A stretch of 64,000 nucleotides of DNA from Haematococcus lacustris (lineage: Eukaryota > Chlorophyta > Chlorophyceae > Chlamydomonadales > Haematococcaceae): the NCBI GenBank assembly GCA_030144725.1, contig JASKMD010000008.1, positions 15,532,716 through 15,596,715 of the forward strand, written 5' to 3'. The notes beneath the pieces are model-generated. The model worked only from the letters and a program-made list of their open reading frames with translations. It did not search any database and was not told the DNA's origin. Each line of letters starts with the position of its first letter. Positions within the stretch are counted from its first letter, which is position 1. Positions 20,154-31,356 of the stretch are shown here, piece by piece. Made by a program: the position numbers and the translations under genes.

Positions 20154-20312
20154 AATGTAGGGGATCAGTAGGGCTGATCCCCGTGTTTGAATAAGAGTGA
20201 GGATAGGGTTTAGTCAGCTACTTAGGTTACATTAGGGGCTTTCCTCGGGATTCGAGTAGGTGAACCAGCAGATATTAAGAATGTAAGAACCAATGCACCT
20301 CCGAGTCCCGTT
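20154..20312. other. Possible LTR fragment of uncertain origin
   Basis: Starts TGTAGGGGATCAG straight after the purine tract, where a 3' LTR should begin, but does not match LTR family A. It includes a short hairpin (GGGATCAG / CTGATCCC). It abuts the truncated integrase of element D. Confidence 0.3.
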
Positions 20313-21470
20313 AAAATGGTTGAAGATGTGGTCAAAGAAGAGGCGGGCGGTGTCGTGAGCGGTGGCGGTGGTGGTGATGGGGATGAGGTGGATCATCTTG
20401 CTGAGCTTGTCGACGATGGTGAAGATCATGGTGTGACCGCGGGGAGTGGCTGGAAGGGGCCCAATGAAGTCCATGCTGACCTGCTGCCAATTGCGGGAGG
20501 GGATGGGGAGGGGCTGTAGCAGGCCAGGGGGCAGCTAATTAGTGGCCTTGTTGCGCTGGCACTTGTCGCATGTGCGCACGTACTCCTGGACGGTCTTGTG
20601 CATCTGCGGCCAATAGAAGTGACGCTGCAACCGCTCCAGAGTCTTGGCACGCCCTAGGTGGGCAGCGGTGTGGGCGTCATGAGCTTCATGCAACAGCTGG
20701 GCGCGGAGAGGGGAGGAGGGAATGTAGAGGCGGGGAGGGGTGGAGGTGGTGTAGAGGCGGCCTTCAATGACCTGCAGGTGGGTAGGGCTGGAGGGTGAAG
20801 GAGGGGAGAGGGCCTGGGACAGGGCTGCTTGGTAGGCCAGGTCTTCGGGCGCATGGCGGTCAAAGGTGGAGAAGAAGGAGGGGTCAGGGTCAACGATGGA
20901 GAGGGCGGTGAGTTGGTGGTCAGGGCGACGGGAGAGGGCGTCCGGCACGGTGTGGTGCTTGCCAGCCTTGTGCACAAAGGTGATGTCAAACTCCGCAAGG
21001 CGCTGGGTCCACCGCATCTGGCGCCCGGTGAGGTTGGACTGGGTGAGCACATGGGTGGTGGCGCTGTTGTCAGTCTCCACAATGAAGGGACGACCCAGTA
21101 GGTAGTGGCGCCAGGTGGTGAGGGCATGGAGCACAGCCAGGAGCTCACGCTCATGGGCTGGGTAGTTGACCTGAGCCGGGTTGAGCTTGCGGCTCTCGTA
21201 GGCCACCACGTACTCGGCGCCGGAGGAGTCCTGTTGGGTAAGCACGGCACCAATGGCAAAGAGGGAGGCATCAGTCTTGACAGTGAAGGGGAGGGAGAAG
21301 TCAGGGGGACGCACGACGGGGGAGCTGGCCATGGCTGCCTTGATGTCGGCAAAGGCACGCTGCTCAGCCTCGCCCCAACGCCATGGCTGCTCATCACGCA
21401 GCAGGTCGGTGAGAGGGAGAACACGGTGGGCATGGTGGTGTAGGAGACGCCGGTAGTAGTTGGCGGTACC
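20313..21470 (-). pseudogene. Ty3/gypsy Pol fragment, RT thumb to integrase (element D)
   Basis: Reading the minus strand from 21470: end of reverse transcriptase (YYRRLLHHHAH), RNase H (KTDASLFAIGAVLTQ and ETDNSATTHVL), the integrase zinc domain (HEAHDAHTAAHLGRAKTL, then CDKCQ) and the first part of the integrase core (VSMDFIGPLP, VDKLSKMIHL). A TAG stop interrupts it between the zinc domain and core (20535-20537). The fragment ends abruptly at about 20313. It is head to head with the plus-strand gag at 21473. The residues differ from elements B and C, so it is a third gypsy lineage. Inactive. Confidence 0.8.
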
Positions 21471-21472
21471 TT

Positions 21473-21919
21473 GGCGAGTTCACAGCGCTCTGCCTGGAGG
21501 TCACGGACCTCTCGCCCGCCGAACAGCTCGACCGGTTCATCCGGGGCCTCAAGCCCTCAGTGCGGCGTGAGCTGGAGCTGCGCGAGCCAACCTCTTTCTC
21601 CGAAGCCTCCACCATCGCGGATCGGGTGGACGCCATCTCCTATTCCACCTCAGCCTCCCGCTCCTCCTATCGCCCTCCCTCCACTCCCCGCCCTTCCCGC
21701 CCTGAGACTGCCGCGGTGCCCATGGAGCTGGACGCCATGCTCCACACCAGCCCAAGCCGCAGCCGTGGCACTCGTCTCTCCGATGCTCAGCGTGCGGCTC
21801 TGCGGGACAGCAAGGCGTGCTTCTACTGCCGCAAGGCGGGGCACACCATGAAGGACTGCCCCATCCGCCCTCCCCGCCCAAACGTCAGCAGCGGCCCACG
21901 GAAGGGGGACCGCCGCTAG
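21473..21919 (+). pseudogene. Ty3/gypsy Gag fragment with zinc knuckle (copy 2)
   Basis: As copy 1 at 10140-10586: LDRFIRGLKPSVRRELEL, Pro/Ser linker, CFYCRKAGHTMKDC zinc knuckle, stop after KGDRR. The capsid N-terminus is replaced by the inverted element D fragment. Confidence 0.75.
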
Positions 21920-22411
21920 ACGTCGCCTTCCGGACCCTCCCACCACCCCCTTCCACCACCCCCTCCCACCCCCTCCCACCCCCTCTCACCACCCCCTCCC
22001 AGCCCCTCTGCTTTTCCACCTCCTCTCCTTGTCCTCCCCGGTGCGGCTGGAGTGCGCCATTTGAGCTGGCCGTAGTGCGCCATTTGTGGAATTGTCGCGA
22101 AGCGACGGCTGTGTGTGGGCTCTGAGATGAGCGAAGAGGCTAGAGAGCCTGGAAACCAGTGGCTAATGAGCCTTTGTGCGGTACAACCAGTCGGCGGAGG
22201 TTGATTTTGCGAGAGTGGCGATGGAGGTGACAATAGTCGTCGAGAGGCCGGTGATGGCTCAGTTGGGTGCGAAGAAGTTGCGCGACCCAGGACGCTGGTG
22301 CAAGCCGAAATATTGCAATTGTTGTTTAGGCGGGCTTGGCCTGGGAGAAGATCTTGACCTTGTGCCTATGTTTGAGGCCAACTCTGCGTGTAAGAGAACG
22401 GCTATGGGGCT
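21920..22411. other. Unassigned part of the duplicated mosaic
   Basis: Same as 10587-11078: a CCACCCCCTCC-rich stretch, the doubled GAGTGCGCCATTTG motif, then sequence without a recognised domain just upstream of the element C protease. Confidence 0.4.
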
Positions 22412-22807
22412 ATGGATGCACCACCGAATGCTGCAGAGGCCCAGCCTGGAAGGCTGCAGCTACCTTTTCTGTTTGAGGGCCGGCTAGGTAACAAGCCGTG
22501 CAGAGTCATGCTTGACACAGGTGCCAGTTGCACCATAATCAGCAAGGAGTGGTTGGAAAGACATGAAGGCAATGTTAACCCTGCTGCACTACAAAGGAAG
22601 ATCAGGATGGAACCTCTGAGAGTGCTGACCGCAACCAATCAGCCTGTGGTGATCACTGAACGTCGTTGTGGCCTGCTGGAGGTGCAAAAAAGCAAGACGA
22701 ATTGCAATGCAGTGGTCATGCCAGGAATGCTCAATGGTGTCGACCTGATCCTAGGTGTCGATTGGATGCATGAGCACGATGCAGTGCTTAAGGTGAAGCA
22801 CGGGGTG
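22412..22807 (+). pseudogene. Element C protease (Ty3/gypsy)
   Basis: Contains LDTGASCTIIS and LILGVDWMHEHD. The polyprotein is interrupted at 22808 by a solo LTR with a GGGTG target duplication and continues at 23243 in the same sense, then after element B at 33322. Confidence 0.8.
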
Positions 22808-23242
22808 TGTAATGGACATGCGCAGCATGGGCGGCTTGCATCTTTTAAACTGACTTGCATGTCTAATCTTTAGCGAACTGAGTACTTGTTCTTTTCTTAC
22901 AGTAGGATGCTTCTGTTGTTCTCTGTGCAAGGTGCTCCGAACCTAGGCGGATGCACCGAGCACAGAAGTTCACAGTTTACGTACACCTTTTCCCTTTACA
23001 CGTGGATGACTAAGAATGTGAATGGTTTTGAATACTTAAGGCTCTGTGAGGGCAGAGACAGGCACCTTGGCTCAGAACTCTATCTGACCCCGGGTCCTGT
23101 CTCGTTCTCCCGCCCTCACAGGTAAGCCGTGCTCTGTTGGTCATCTCTGCTATGTTGTAACCTTGGCTCAGAACTCTATCTGACCCCGGGTCCTGTCTCG
23201 TTCTCCCGCCCTCACAGGCTCCCTGGTCTCAGCTCCGTTACA
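22808..23242 (+). mobile_element. Solo LTR, family A (435 bp)
   Basis: Begins TGTAATGG and ends CGTTACA, with the target GGGTG on both sides (22803-22807 and 23243-23247). Removing it and one GGGTG restores the reading frame of element C between protease and reverse transcriptase. It is the product of LTR-LTR recombination of an earlier full element. Confidence 0.9.
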
Positions 23243-23386
23243 GGGTGTGCACGCTGTTTAAGGCACTGGGAGAGTCGGGGAAGCCTGTAAACTTGTTCGC
23301 GCTGCAACCAAAGCACCTGCCCGGGTTTGCGGCTGTTGCTGCTATGAAGGAGCAGTGGGAAAGCGCAGCCGAAGTTAAGCTGCTCA
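23243..23386 (+). pseudogene. Element C Pol linker
   Basis: The plus frame CTLFKALGESGKPVN to AAEVKLL links protease to reverse transcriptase. It is cut at 23387 by element B; the target GCTCA (23382-23386) is repeated at 33322-33326, where the frame resumes. Confidence 0.7.
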
Positions 23387-23686
23387 TGTAACGTGCGGTG
23401 ACGCAACGTCAGATGACCTTTTGACACAAGCTCGAAGGCCGGTCCAGTCGAGGCGGTGACTTCCGACTAGGGTGTTGGGTTACAGCGGTGTGTTGCGAGA
23501 ATGGCTAGAGCTTAGAACGGGGCTCCCTGGGATCGAACCAGTTGTACTCACGAACGCAATGTCGCTAGTCTTTAACCTGCCAAATCTCACACTACACGTG
23601 TAACCCGCGTCCCGCGACGGCTCGCATTCACGAGACAGCCCAGACGACGCGAAGCGGCAATCTCTTCCAGAGGTGCGCACTTTACA
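23387..23686 (-). repeat. 3' LTR of element B
   Basis: 300 bp, TG...CA in either orientation. On the minus strand it contains CTGGTTCGATCCCAG, a tRNA T-arm-like hairpin with a Pol III B-box core. Confidence 0.9.
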
Positions 23687-23937
23687 TTCCTCCCCCTCCA
23701 AAGGGGCTTCCGTTCCGCCACGGGTAAAACCACGTGACTCGCATTGCCTACAGCATGCTGATTTAGCTACTGGGCAACCCAAAGGGCGCACCAGGTCATA
23801 GCTGAGGGAGCGGTCAAAGACCATCGTGCCGACTAGACACAGGGAAACCATAACCACACAGGTAGCAGCTGACCAGAGGTACAAGCATGCTGAGAATGCC
23901 AAAGTCCAGCAGCATACCAGCATGCATGGCCTAGGAC

Positions 23938-24622
23938 TTACTTCAGGTTGTGAGCTGCATTGTACTCAGCAAGGATCTTGTCACAGCCAACCAAGTTGGA
24001 ACGTGGCTCCCAGGTGTTGTGGTCGGCATCATAGCCTTCCCACTGCACCAGGTACTCCTTGGCCTTTCCTGCATGCACATGTCTGTGGTCCAGCAGACGC
24101 TCAACATAGTACACAGGCTCCTCATCAAGCCACTCAACAGGCGGAGGCATGAAGCCCACATCAGTGCCAGTGTAGGGTTTGATGAGTGACACATGGAACA
24201 CAGGGTGAAGACGTGACATGGAGGCAGGCAGCTGCAGGTTCACTGCAACCTGACCAACCAAGTCAAGCACCTTGAAGGGGCCCACAAAACGTGGCAGCAG
24301 CTTACGTGCTTTGCCTGGCTTCAACCTCATGTTCTTAGTGCTGAGCAGGACCATTTGACCCACCTTGTAGTGCACATCTCGACGGTCCTGGTTGGCATAG
24401 GCAGCTTGACGTTGCTGAGCAGCCTGCATGCATAGCTTGGCCTTAGCCACAGCCTCCTGCCACCAAGTAGCATAGGACAGGCCTTCAGGGCACCGCCCCT
24501 TGTCAGGTAGAGAGTGGAGCATAGGGGTAATGGGGGACTGTCCGGTATTAACCAGGAACGGTGTAGACTTGATGGACTCTTGCCATGAGTTGTTCACAGC
24601 AAACTCAGCAAGTGACAGATAG
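23938..24622 (-). pseudogene. Element B Pol, integrase C-terminus and chromodomain
   Basis: The downstream part of the integrase, separated from 28275 by the nested LTR element. It shows SLAEFAVNNSW, VGQMVLLSTKNMR (GPF/Y-type module, with RFVGPFKVLDLVGQVAV) and a C-terminal chromodomain, YLVQWEGYDADHNTWEP, ending at NAAHNLK. The chromodomain marks the element as a chromovirus and normally directs integration to modified histones. Frame is intact. The adjoining 23687-23937 is a non-coding 3' UTR. Confidence 0.85.
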
Positions 24623-24991
24623 TGTAACAGTCCAGACACTCAGCTAGGATGAATGCGATGTTTATGTCATTCCCCATGCAGGTTCTAGTGTGACATTTGA
24701 AGTACTTTGTTTTTAAGCTGAGATCGTTTTGGATTCGAGGAGTAAGTTGTAAGCAAGTTCTGCTCTTCTGCTCCAACGTCCCCGTCACTTACAAGTCCCA
24801 GATTCAACTCGGCTCGCCACTTGCAAGAGTACGTGCGCAGCCAGCGTCTCTGATCGCAGCCACAGCATCTAGTAGTGGTTGTCTAAGTCTGTAGCTGCTT
24901 TAGCCGCATAGGCGACAGCTAATTAGCCCAGCCAGTTCAAAAACCCTAAAGTTGCAGCCATGCATACTGGGTACCTGGCTGTACTGTAACA
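24623..24991 (+). repeat. 5' LTR of the nested element
   Basis: Starts TGTAACAGTCCAG, ends CTGTACTGTAACA. Confidence 0.9.
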
Positions 24992-27905
24992 CTTGGTTTC
25001 CCCGTATTCGATCATCCCTGTGCAGTGAGCGCAAACCCAGAGACCGTCACTGATCTGGTCGACGAGCTTGAATCTCTGGAGGCGCATCCAGCGAACCCAC
25101 CTCCAGAACGACCTACTCGAGCGGCCATTCCCTACCCAGCTTCCAGTTCGGGTTCGGCTCAAGGTCGTGGTACTGGACGGTTGGCCCACCAGTCCGGTCC
25201 TTCCCGCGGAAGAGGCAGAAACACACCTGGCACTAGCGCCAGAGCTACGCAAACTTTCATTGCTGTACCTGCTGTGCTTGCACTGCTGTTTTGCAGACTT
25301 GCCTGACCCGTTCACACGGAGAATGCTAGCTAGTCCCGTTGCACGGAGTTCTGTCTTGTCGAGTGCTTGCTTGTATTGCTGTTTTCCCAAACCTGCTTTG
25401 CCCGCTTTGCGGAGAATGTTCAGTTACTCCCGCTTTGCGGAGATGCTAGTCCCGCTAGTGCGGCGATGTCTTGACTGACCTGACTTGCAGCCTGACTTGC
25501 ACGACTGCAGTGCACCGCAAGTTGTCTTTGCACTTGCGATGCTTACCACCATCATCCCCACCACCACCCCAGCTAACGGGAGATTAGTGAGCTTGTTGTC
25601 ACCAAATACGTAATTCTGCAGCCAAAACTGCAGCTAGCCTTCCTACCACAGCCTGCTCCAAGCACAGAGTACACATCTGCCAGCTAAGAAGCATGTAACA
25701 ACACAGGAGCACTCCTGCCCTAAGCAGAGATACATTGCACCAACAATAACACATACCTGGCCAGCTCTTGGCACAGAGCACACCCAGCAAGCCTTTCCTT
25801 GCAGAGCACCAGACTGCAAGAGAGATGTTTCACTCCAGCCAACCTTACACCAACCTGCTCCTTGCAGAGTCCCAACACAATCAGCCTGCTCAAGCAGAGA
25901 ACACATAGTGGCACTCCTGCCCTAAGCAGAGACGCATTGCACCGGCAACAACACATACCTAGACACCTCTTGGCACAGAGCATTCCTTACAGGTAACCAC
26001 CACCGACATCAGCCTGCTCAAGCAGAGGCCAGTACCGTGCAGTGCACCACAGCCTGCAGAGGGTCATCACGTGCATTTGGCAGTAGCACCCAGCCTACCA
26101 GGCATAGTCTCAAGCTGATAGACACGACAAGCAGGGCAAAGTGGCATGGGGGCCAGCCCAGTAGTCATATCTTGACGTCTTGACATGCACTCTCAGCTGC
26201 CCAGCGTTAAGTGCACCATACGCCACACATAGCTGCTTCTGTAGCGCACAGAACTTCTGTCGACATCGCTCTTGTTAGACACGGTCGACGCACTTGCAGC
26301 CCAACCCGCAGCACAAGTGGAACCCCACAGCGGAGAGCTCTTACGACCTTCCACCCTTCTATGAGGAGACCACGCAGTAAGCTGGCCTAGCACAGCCCCT
26401 GCAGCACGACAAAACGCATCATTGCACTGCCACATCCCGCATTAGGCGAGACCTCACAGTATAGTCGCAATGCCTAAGCATCGGCCACAGAGACGGCACA
26501 CAGCACATCACTGGCAGGACACCTTGCTGGCTCCAGCCACACAAGCTCTGAGTCTTCAGCTATAGCCTACACACCTGCATTCCTTGCAGAGAATAGGGCA
26601 CCTTTCAGCAATCATGGCAGCTCGCTTAGCAGCCTTCCCAGTACACTCAAGCCGCACAGCTGCACAGCATGCACACACAATTACAGCCCAGGTTCTGCCT
26701 GAGGTATACAACATGGCAGCAGAGCTTCCTCGCCCAGCAGCCTACCAGCACAAACAAGCCGCATAGCTTCACAGTATGCGCACAAAGTTGCAGCCCAGGT
26801 AGCGCCTGAGGTAGCACAAATACACCATGACAGCTCACCTAGAAGCCTGGCAGCACAAACAATCCGCACAGCCGAACAGCATGCGCACTCTCTCACAGCC
26901 CAGGTTCTGCCTGAGGTAGCATACACAGCATGGCTGCAAGGCACACAGCCCAGGAGCCTACCATTACCATCAAGTCGTTAGCTGCACAGTTAGCGCACAA
27001 GCAAGCAGCCCAGGTGTACCCTGAGGTAGCTAACAACGGCACGGGGCAAAGCGATCATGCATTTGCCTAGGGTTGCAGCCTCCTTGCTGCTTCTCTCATG
27101 TTCACTCATGCATGGGCCACACACAATGCAGTCAGGCACAAACACCTCTGCATCCAATCAATCGGGCACATACGCCTAGGCCCTTGAGTTTCGCAGCCTT
27201 GCACCTCAAGTGACCTTAAAGTGCACAGTACCAGCGTCTCACCACGGCTGCACTGGCTGGCTAGCATGCCAGTTACTACAGCAGAGCCGGGGGGGTCAAA
27301 TAGCTCCCATGCGCACCGACCTGCAACACATGGGCATGTGTGCAACAAAGCACATGACCCCACAATCTTTCCACTCTGGTTAGGGACAAAGCATATGTCT
27401 GCTTATATCCCACCAACTCTGTTCCAGCACTTTGCAGCCGGCATGGTTTGATCACCCATTGCAACCTGCGCTGAACACAGCCACCACTACTTCGTCTGTT
27501 ACAATGGTTTCTTCTGTCAGCTACCGCCAGCAAGGAGGAGGAGAGCATGACCAAGATGGGGCACGAGACAAGATTATGATGATTTTGTCGATGAGTCTGA
27601 ACACCTCTTTGAGAGAGGTTTGCATGTAGCTTTGCTTTGCATGGAGCTGGATGCATCTGCGTGTCTGTTGCATGTACCCTGATGCATGACTTGATATGAC
27701 TGCTGTCTGCTTCTTTCTGCGTCTTCCTGCATGTAGCTTTACTTTGCACGGAGCTGAATGCATTTGCTTGTCTGTTGTAGGTAGCTAGCATCATGAATGT
27801 TTTTGTCTACCTGTCCTTGCATGCCTGTTTTGCCTGTTGTCGCAAGATTCTGACTGATATCAAAACTGCAAGCTCCGGGACGTAGCTTTTCGGAGTGGGG
27901 GAGAG

Positions 27906-28274
27906 TGTAACAGTCCAGACACTCAGCTAGGATGAATGCGATGTTTATGTCATTCCCCATGCAGGTTCTAGTGTGACATTTGAAGTACTTTGTTTTTAAG
28001 CTGAGATCGTTTTGGATTCGAGGAGTAAGTTGTAAGCAAGTTCTGCTCTTCTGCTCCAACGTCCCCGTCACTTACAAGTCCCAGATTCAACTCGGCTCGC
28101 CACTTGCAAGAGTACGTGCGCAGCCAGCGTCTCTGATCGCAGCCACAGCATCTAGTAGTGGTTGTCTAAGTCTGTAGCTGCTTTAGCCGCATAGGCGACA
28201 GCTAATTAGCCCAGCCAGTTCAAAAACCCTAAAGTTGCAGCCATGCATACTGGGTACCTGGCTGTACTGTAACA
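27906..28274 (+). repeat. 3' LTR of the nested element
   Basis: No difference from the 5' LTR was found on reading both through. Confidence 0.9.
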
Positions 28275-31200
28275 GATAGTCAGGCCAATCAGCTTGGGTG
28301 GGAGAGATGTAATGACGTAGCATCTCTTCCAACACACGGTTGTACCTCTCAGTCTGGCCATCAGACTGAGGGTGATAGGAGGAAGACAGGGAACCTCTCA
28401 TGCCCAGCAACTTCTGCACATGGTGCCAGAAAGTGTTGTGGAAATGGGGCCCACGGTCAGAGACCATGTCTTTTGGCAGGCCATGCAGTTTGAAGACATT
28501 GTCAACAAAGAGACGGGCAAAGCCCTTGGCATTCATGCTCTCCTTGCAGGGCACAAAGTGCACCATTTTACTGAGCCTGTCAACAAAGACACAGATGGCA
28601 TCAAACCCATGTGAAGCAGATGGCAGCTTGGTGATCAGGTCCATTGACACTGACTCCCAACGGTAATCTGGAATGGACAGTGGGTTGAGTAAGCCACCAG
28701 GCTTCAGTGTGGAGGACTTGTCACGCTGGCAGGCATCACAGGTAGTGACATAGTGCCTGACATCAGCACGCATGGTGTCCCAGTAGAACACACGTGACAG
28801 CCTCTCAAGGGTTTTGGTTATACCCACATGACCAGCATAGGCAGCATCATGCATCTCATGCAGAATGTACTCACGCAGTTCAGGGTCATTGGGAACCATC
28901 ACTGTGCCCTTGCCAGTGCGCCGCCACAGGCCATGGTCGTCCATGTACATGCCAGACAGATCAGCTTCAGCAGTAAACGCAGGGTCAAGCCGGTAACCAT
29001 GGACCAGGTGATCAGCCAGTTCCAATGGGTGGGCAGGAGCTGCAGGATAGTGCACTGAGGTGTCAGCAGCAGATGGGGCCTCAAGCTCAGGGAGCCTACT
29101 ATGGTGAGCAGCAACAGGGTTATCAGACACTGTGGGCCGGGGGGCCAAAGCATCAACGGCAGTGGGGGCATTTGAGGGAGTACCCACAGGTGGAACCTGA
29201 GGCAGAGCCTGCGCCACACGCACTTCCCCCCTCTCCAAAGACTGTTTAGCTTGCCGCCGGGTGGTAACAACACACACCATGGCACAGTCCTGGGGTCCAG
29301 CAGGTATCCGGGACAGTGGGTCAGCAGGATTAGCATCACCTGGCAGGTACTGCAGGTCAAATGTAAACCGTGACAGAAACTCCATCCACCTAGCCTGACG
29401 TCTAGACAGCACCTTCTGGGTGGGCAGAGCAGTCAAAGGCTTATGATCGGTGAAGAGTGTGAATGGTACACCCTCAAGGTAACACCTCCACTCCTTGCAT
29501 GCAGTGATGAGGGCAAGAAGCTCTTGCTCACCAGTGGTGTAGTTACGCTCAGCAGAAGACAGCTTCTTGCTGAGGTATGCAAGGGGGTAGCCATCTTGCA
29601 TCAGGACTGCTCCTACTCCTTGGAGTGAGGCATCACAGTAGACCTGGAAGGGCTGGGTGTGATCAGGTAGACGTAGCATGGGGACCTGGGCAACAGCAGC
29701 TTTGAGGGAAGCAAAGGCTTTCAGCTCATCAGCAGGCCAATTGTGCCACAGAAATGAGTCACCAGCTTTGCCACACAGATCTGTGAGAGGTGCAGCTAGG
29801 ACACTGAAATTATGCACAAATTTGCGCACAAAATTTGCAGCACCTAGGAATGACTGGAGCTGTTGCAGGGATTGAGGCACAGGCCAGGAAGAATTGCTCT
29901 TGATTTTCTCAGGGTCCACAGCAATAGCACCAGCAAAGATGACATGGCCAAGGAATTTCAGCGTGGTACGCATGAATTCACACTTGGACTGCTTGGCAAA
30001 GAGCTTGTTGAGCCTCAGGAGGTCAAAGACCTTTCTGAGATGCTTCAAATGCTCGTCCACAGATTTGGACATGACCAAGATGTCATCCAGGTACACCAGG
30101 GCACACTGGTTCAGGACTGGGGCAAATGCATCATTCATGACACGCTGGAATGTAGCAGGTGCATTGCAGAGCCCAAAAGACAGTACCTTGAACTGGTAGT
30201 GGCCGTCAGGGGTCCTGAAGGCCGTCTTAGGCACATCTTCAGGGGTGATCCTGATCTGGTTGTAACCTGCTTGAAGGTCTAGGGAAGAGAACACAGTGCA
30301 ACCTGACAGCTTGTCAAACAAGTCATCAATCCTGGGCAGTGGATACTGATCCCTGATGGTGATCTTGTTGAGCTGACGGTAATCAAGGCACATGCGTAAC
30401 TCACCAGACTTCTTCTTGACAAACAGGATAGGAGCAGCAAAAGGACTGGAGCTTGGTTCTATCATGCCCTTGGCAAGTAGGTCCTGCACCTGCTTCTTCA
30501 GCTCAGCATGCTCTTCCTGGCTCATGCGGTATTGAGGTACCACAGAGGGTCGTGCATCAGGCACAAGGGGGATGGCATGGCCCACAGGACGCTCAGGTGG
30601 CAGAGATGTGATGGGTGCAAACACATCAGCATACTCATCCAGCAAAGCATTGAGTGCCTGGGACACACCTGGAGGTAGGTCAGGTTCAGCTGGAGCTGGA
30701 TCAGGGGTACTTGAGTTGTCCACAGTGATCAGGGCCAGGACACCTGTGCCTCCTTTTCGTAACCACCTGGCAGCAACTTTTGCAGAAGCCAGAGGGGGTT
30801 TTGCACGTAGAGCATTGACCAGGAAAGAGGCAGGGTTGCTTACAGCAGACTGCCCTGACTGAGACACATCAGCAGAAGGACATGGCAGCACTACTGGCTC
30901 ACTCTTGTCACATGCTAGGCTGAGTGTCTTGTCCTGGTATGACATCACGGCCTCATGTTCATTCAACCAGTCATTCCCCAGCAGCACATCAAAGTCTGGC
31001 AAGAGGGAAGGCATGATATTGAGTTGGCAGGGTACTGTAATACCTGGCAACCTCAGCTCAGCCTTAACAAACTGGGAACAGCTCAACACAGTGTTGTTAG
31101 CAGCATGCCACTCTTGCATGTGCTTCAACATGTGGACAGGTACAGCATGTGCAGCAACAAATGATGCACTGACAAAGCTGTGGGTAGCACCAGTGTCACA

Positions 31201-31356
31201 CAGGACACGTGCAGGATGCTCATTCAGGTGACCAGCAAAGGCAAAGTGCAGGGATTCCCCATCAGCATGTGCAGCAGTCAGCACATGAGCAGGTTCACAC
31301 ACAATGCATGCCTCAGAGTACTCAGCACAGTTTTGGTTTACTGGCTGAGCAAACTC
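28275..31356 (-). CDS. Element B Pol: protease, RT, RNase H, integrase (interrupted)
   Basis: About 1,020 codons open on the minus strand, in the same frame as gag and directly after its TAG at 31357-31359. Order: protease (CDTGATHSFVS), reverse transcriptase (MIEPSSSPFAAPILFVKKK, LVYLDDILVMS), RNase H (VYCDASLQGVGAVL, LFTDHKPLTAL), a variable linker holding a purine-tract copy (29224-29240), integrase zinc domain (MHDAAYAGHVGITKTL, CDACQ) and core with all three acidic residues (VSMDLITKL, SDRGPHFHNTFW, QTERYN). The protein is cut at 28279 by the nested element. No other defect is seen in pol. It would convert element RNA to DNA and integrate it. Confidence 0.9.

Larger units (their letters stand above)
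21298..22905. repeat. Segmental duplication, copy 2 (pairs with 9965-11572)
   Basis: Same mosaic as copy 1. Here the element D fragment continues to the left (to 20313), and the protease runs into an intact solo LTR followed by the rest of element C, so this copy preserves more of the ancestral order. Confidence 0.9.
24623..28274 (+). mobile_element. Non-autonomous LTR retrotransposon nested in element B
   Basis: 369-bp LTRs at 24623-24991 and 27906-28274 appear identical. The element is flanked by GATAG (24618-24622, 28275-28279), and removing it restores the integrase frame of element B. A purine tract (GGAGTGGGGGAGAG) lies just before the right LTR and TTGGTTTCCCCGTATTCG just after the left one, so the sense is plus. 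The 2.9-kb interior has no recognisable gag or pol. It holds degenerate tandem repeats (about 107-bp spacing at 26684, 26791, 26896, 27006 around CAGCCCAGGT; 107-bp spacing at 27621 and 27728; a pair about 205 bp apart at 25705 and 25910). A short frame at 25025 (rich in Pro/Arg/Gly) may be a gag relic. It must be mobilised by another element. Confidence 0.9.

Noticed and set aside
20154..20312. 3' LTR of element A
   Set aside because: Correct position after a purine tract, but its sequence does not match the 435-bp LTR family, so it is left as uncertain.
22808..22873. Protease C-terminus reading on into NGHAQHGRLASFKLTC
   Set aside because: These codons lie inside the inserted LTR; the true protein continues at 23243.
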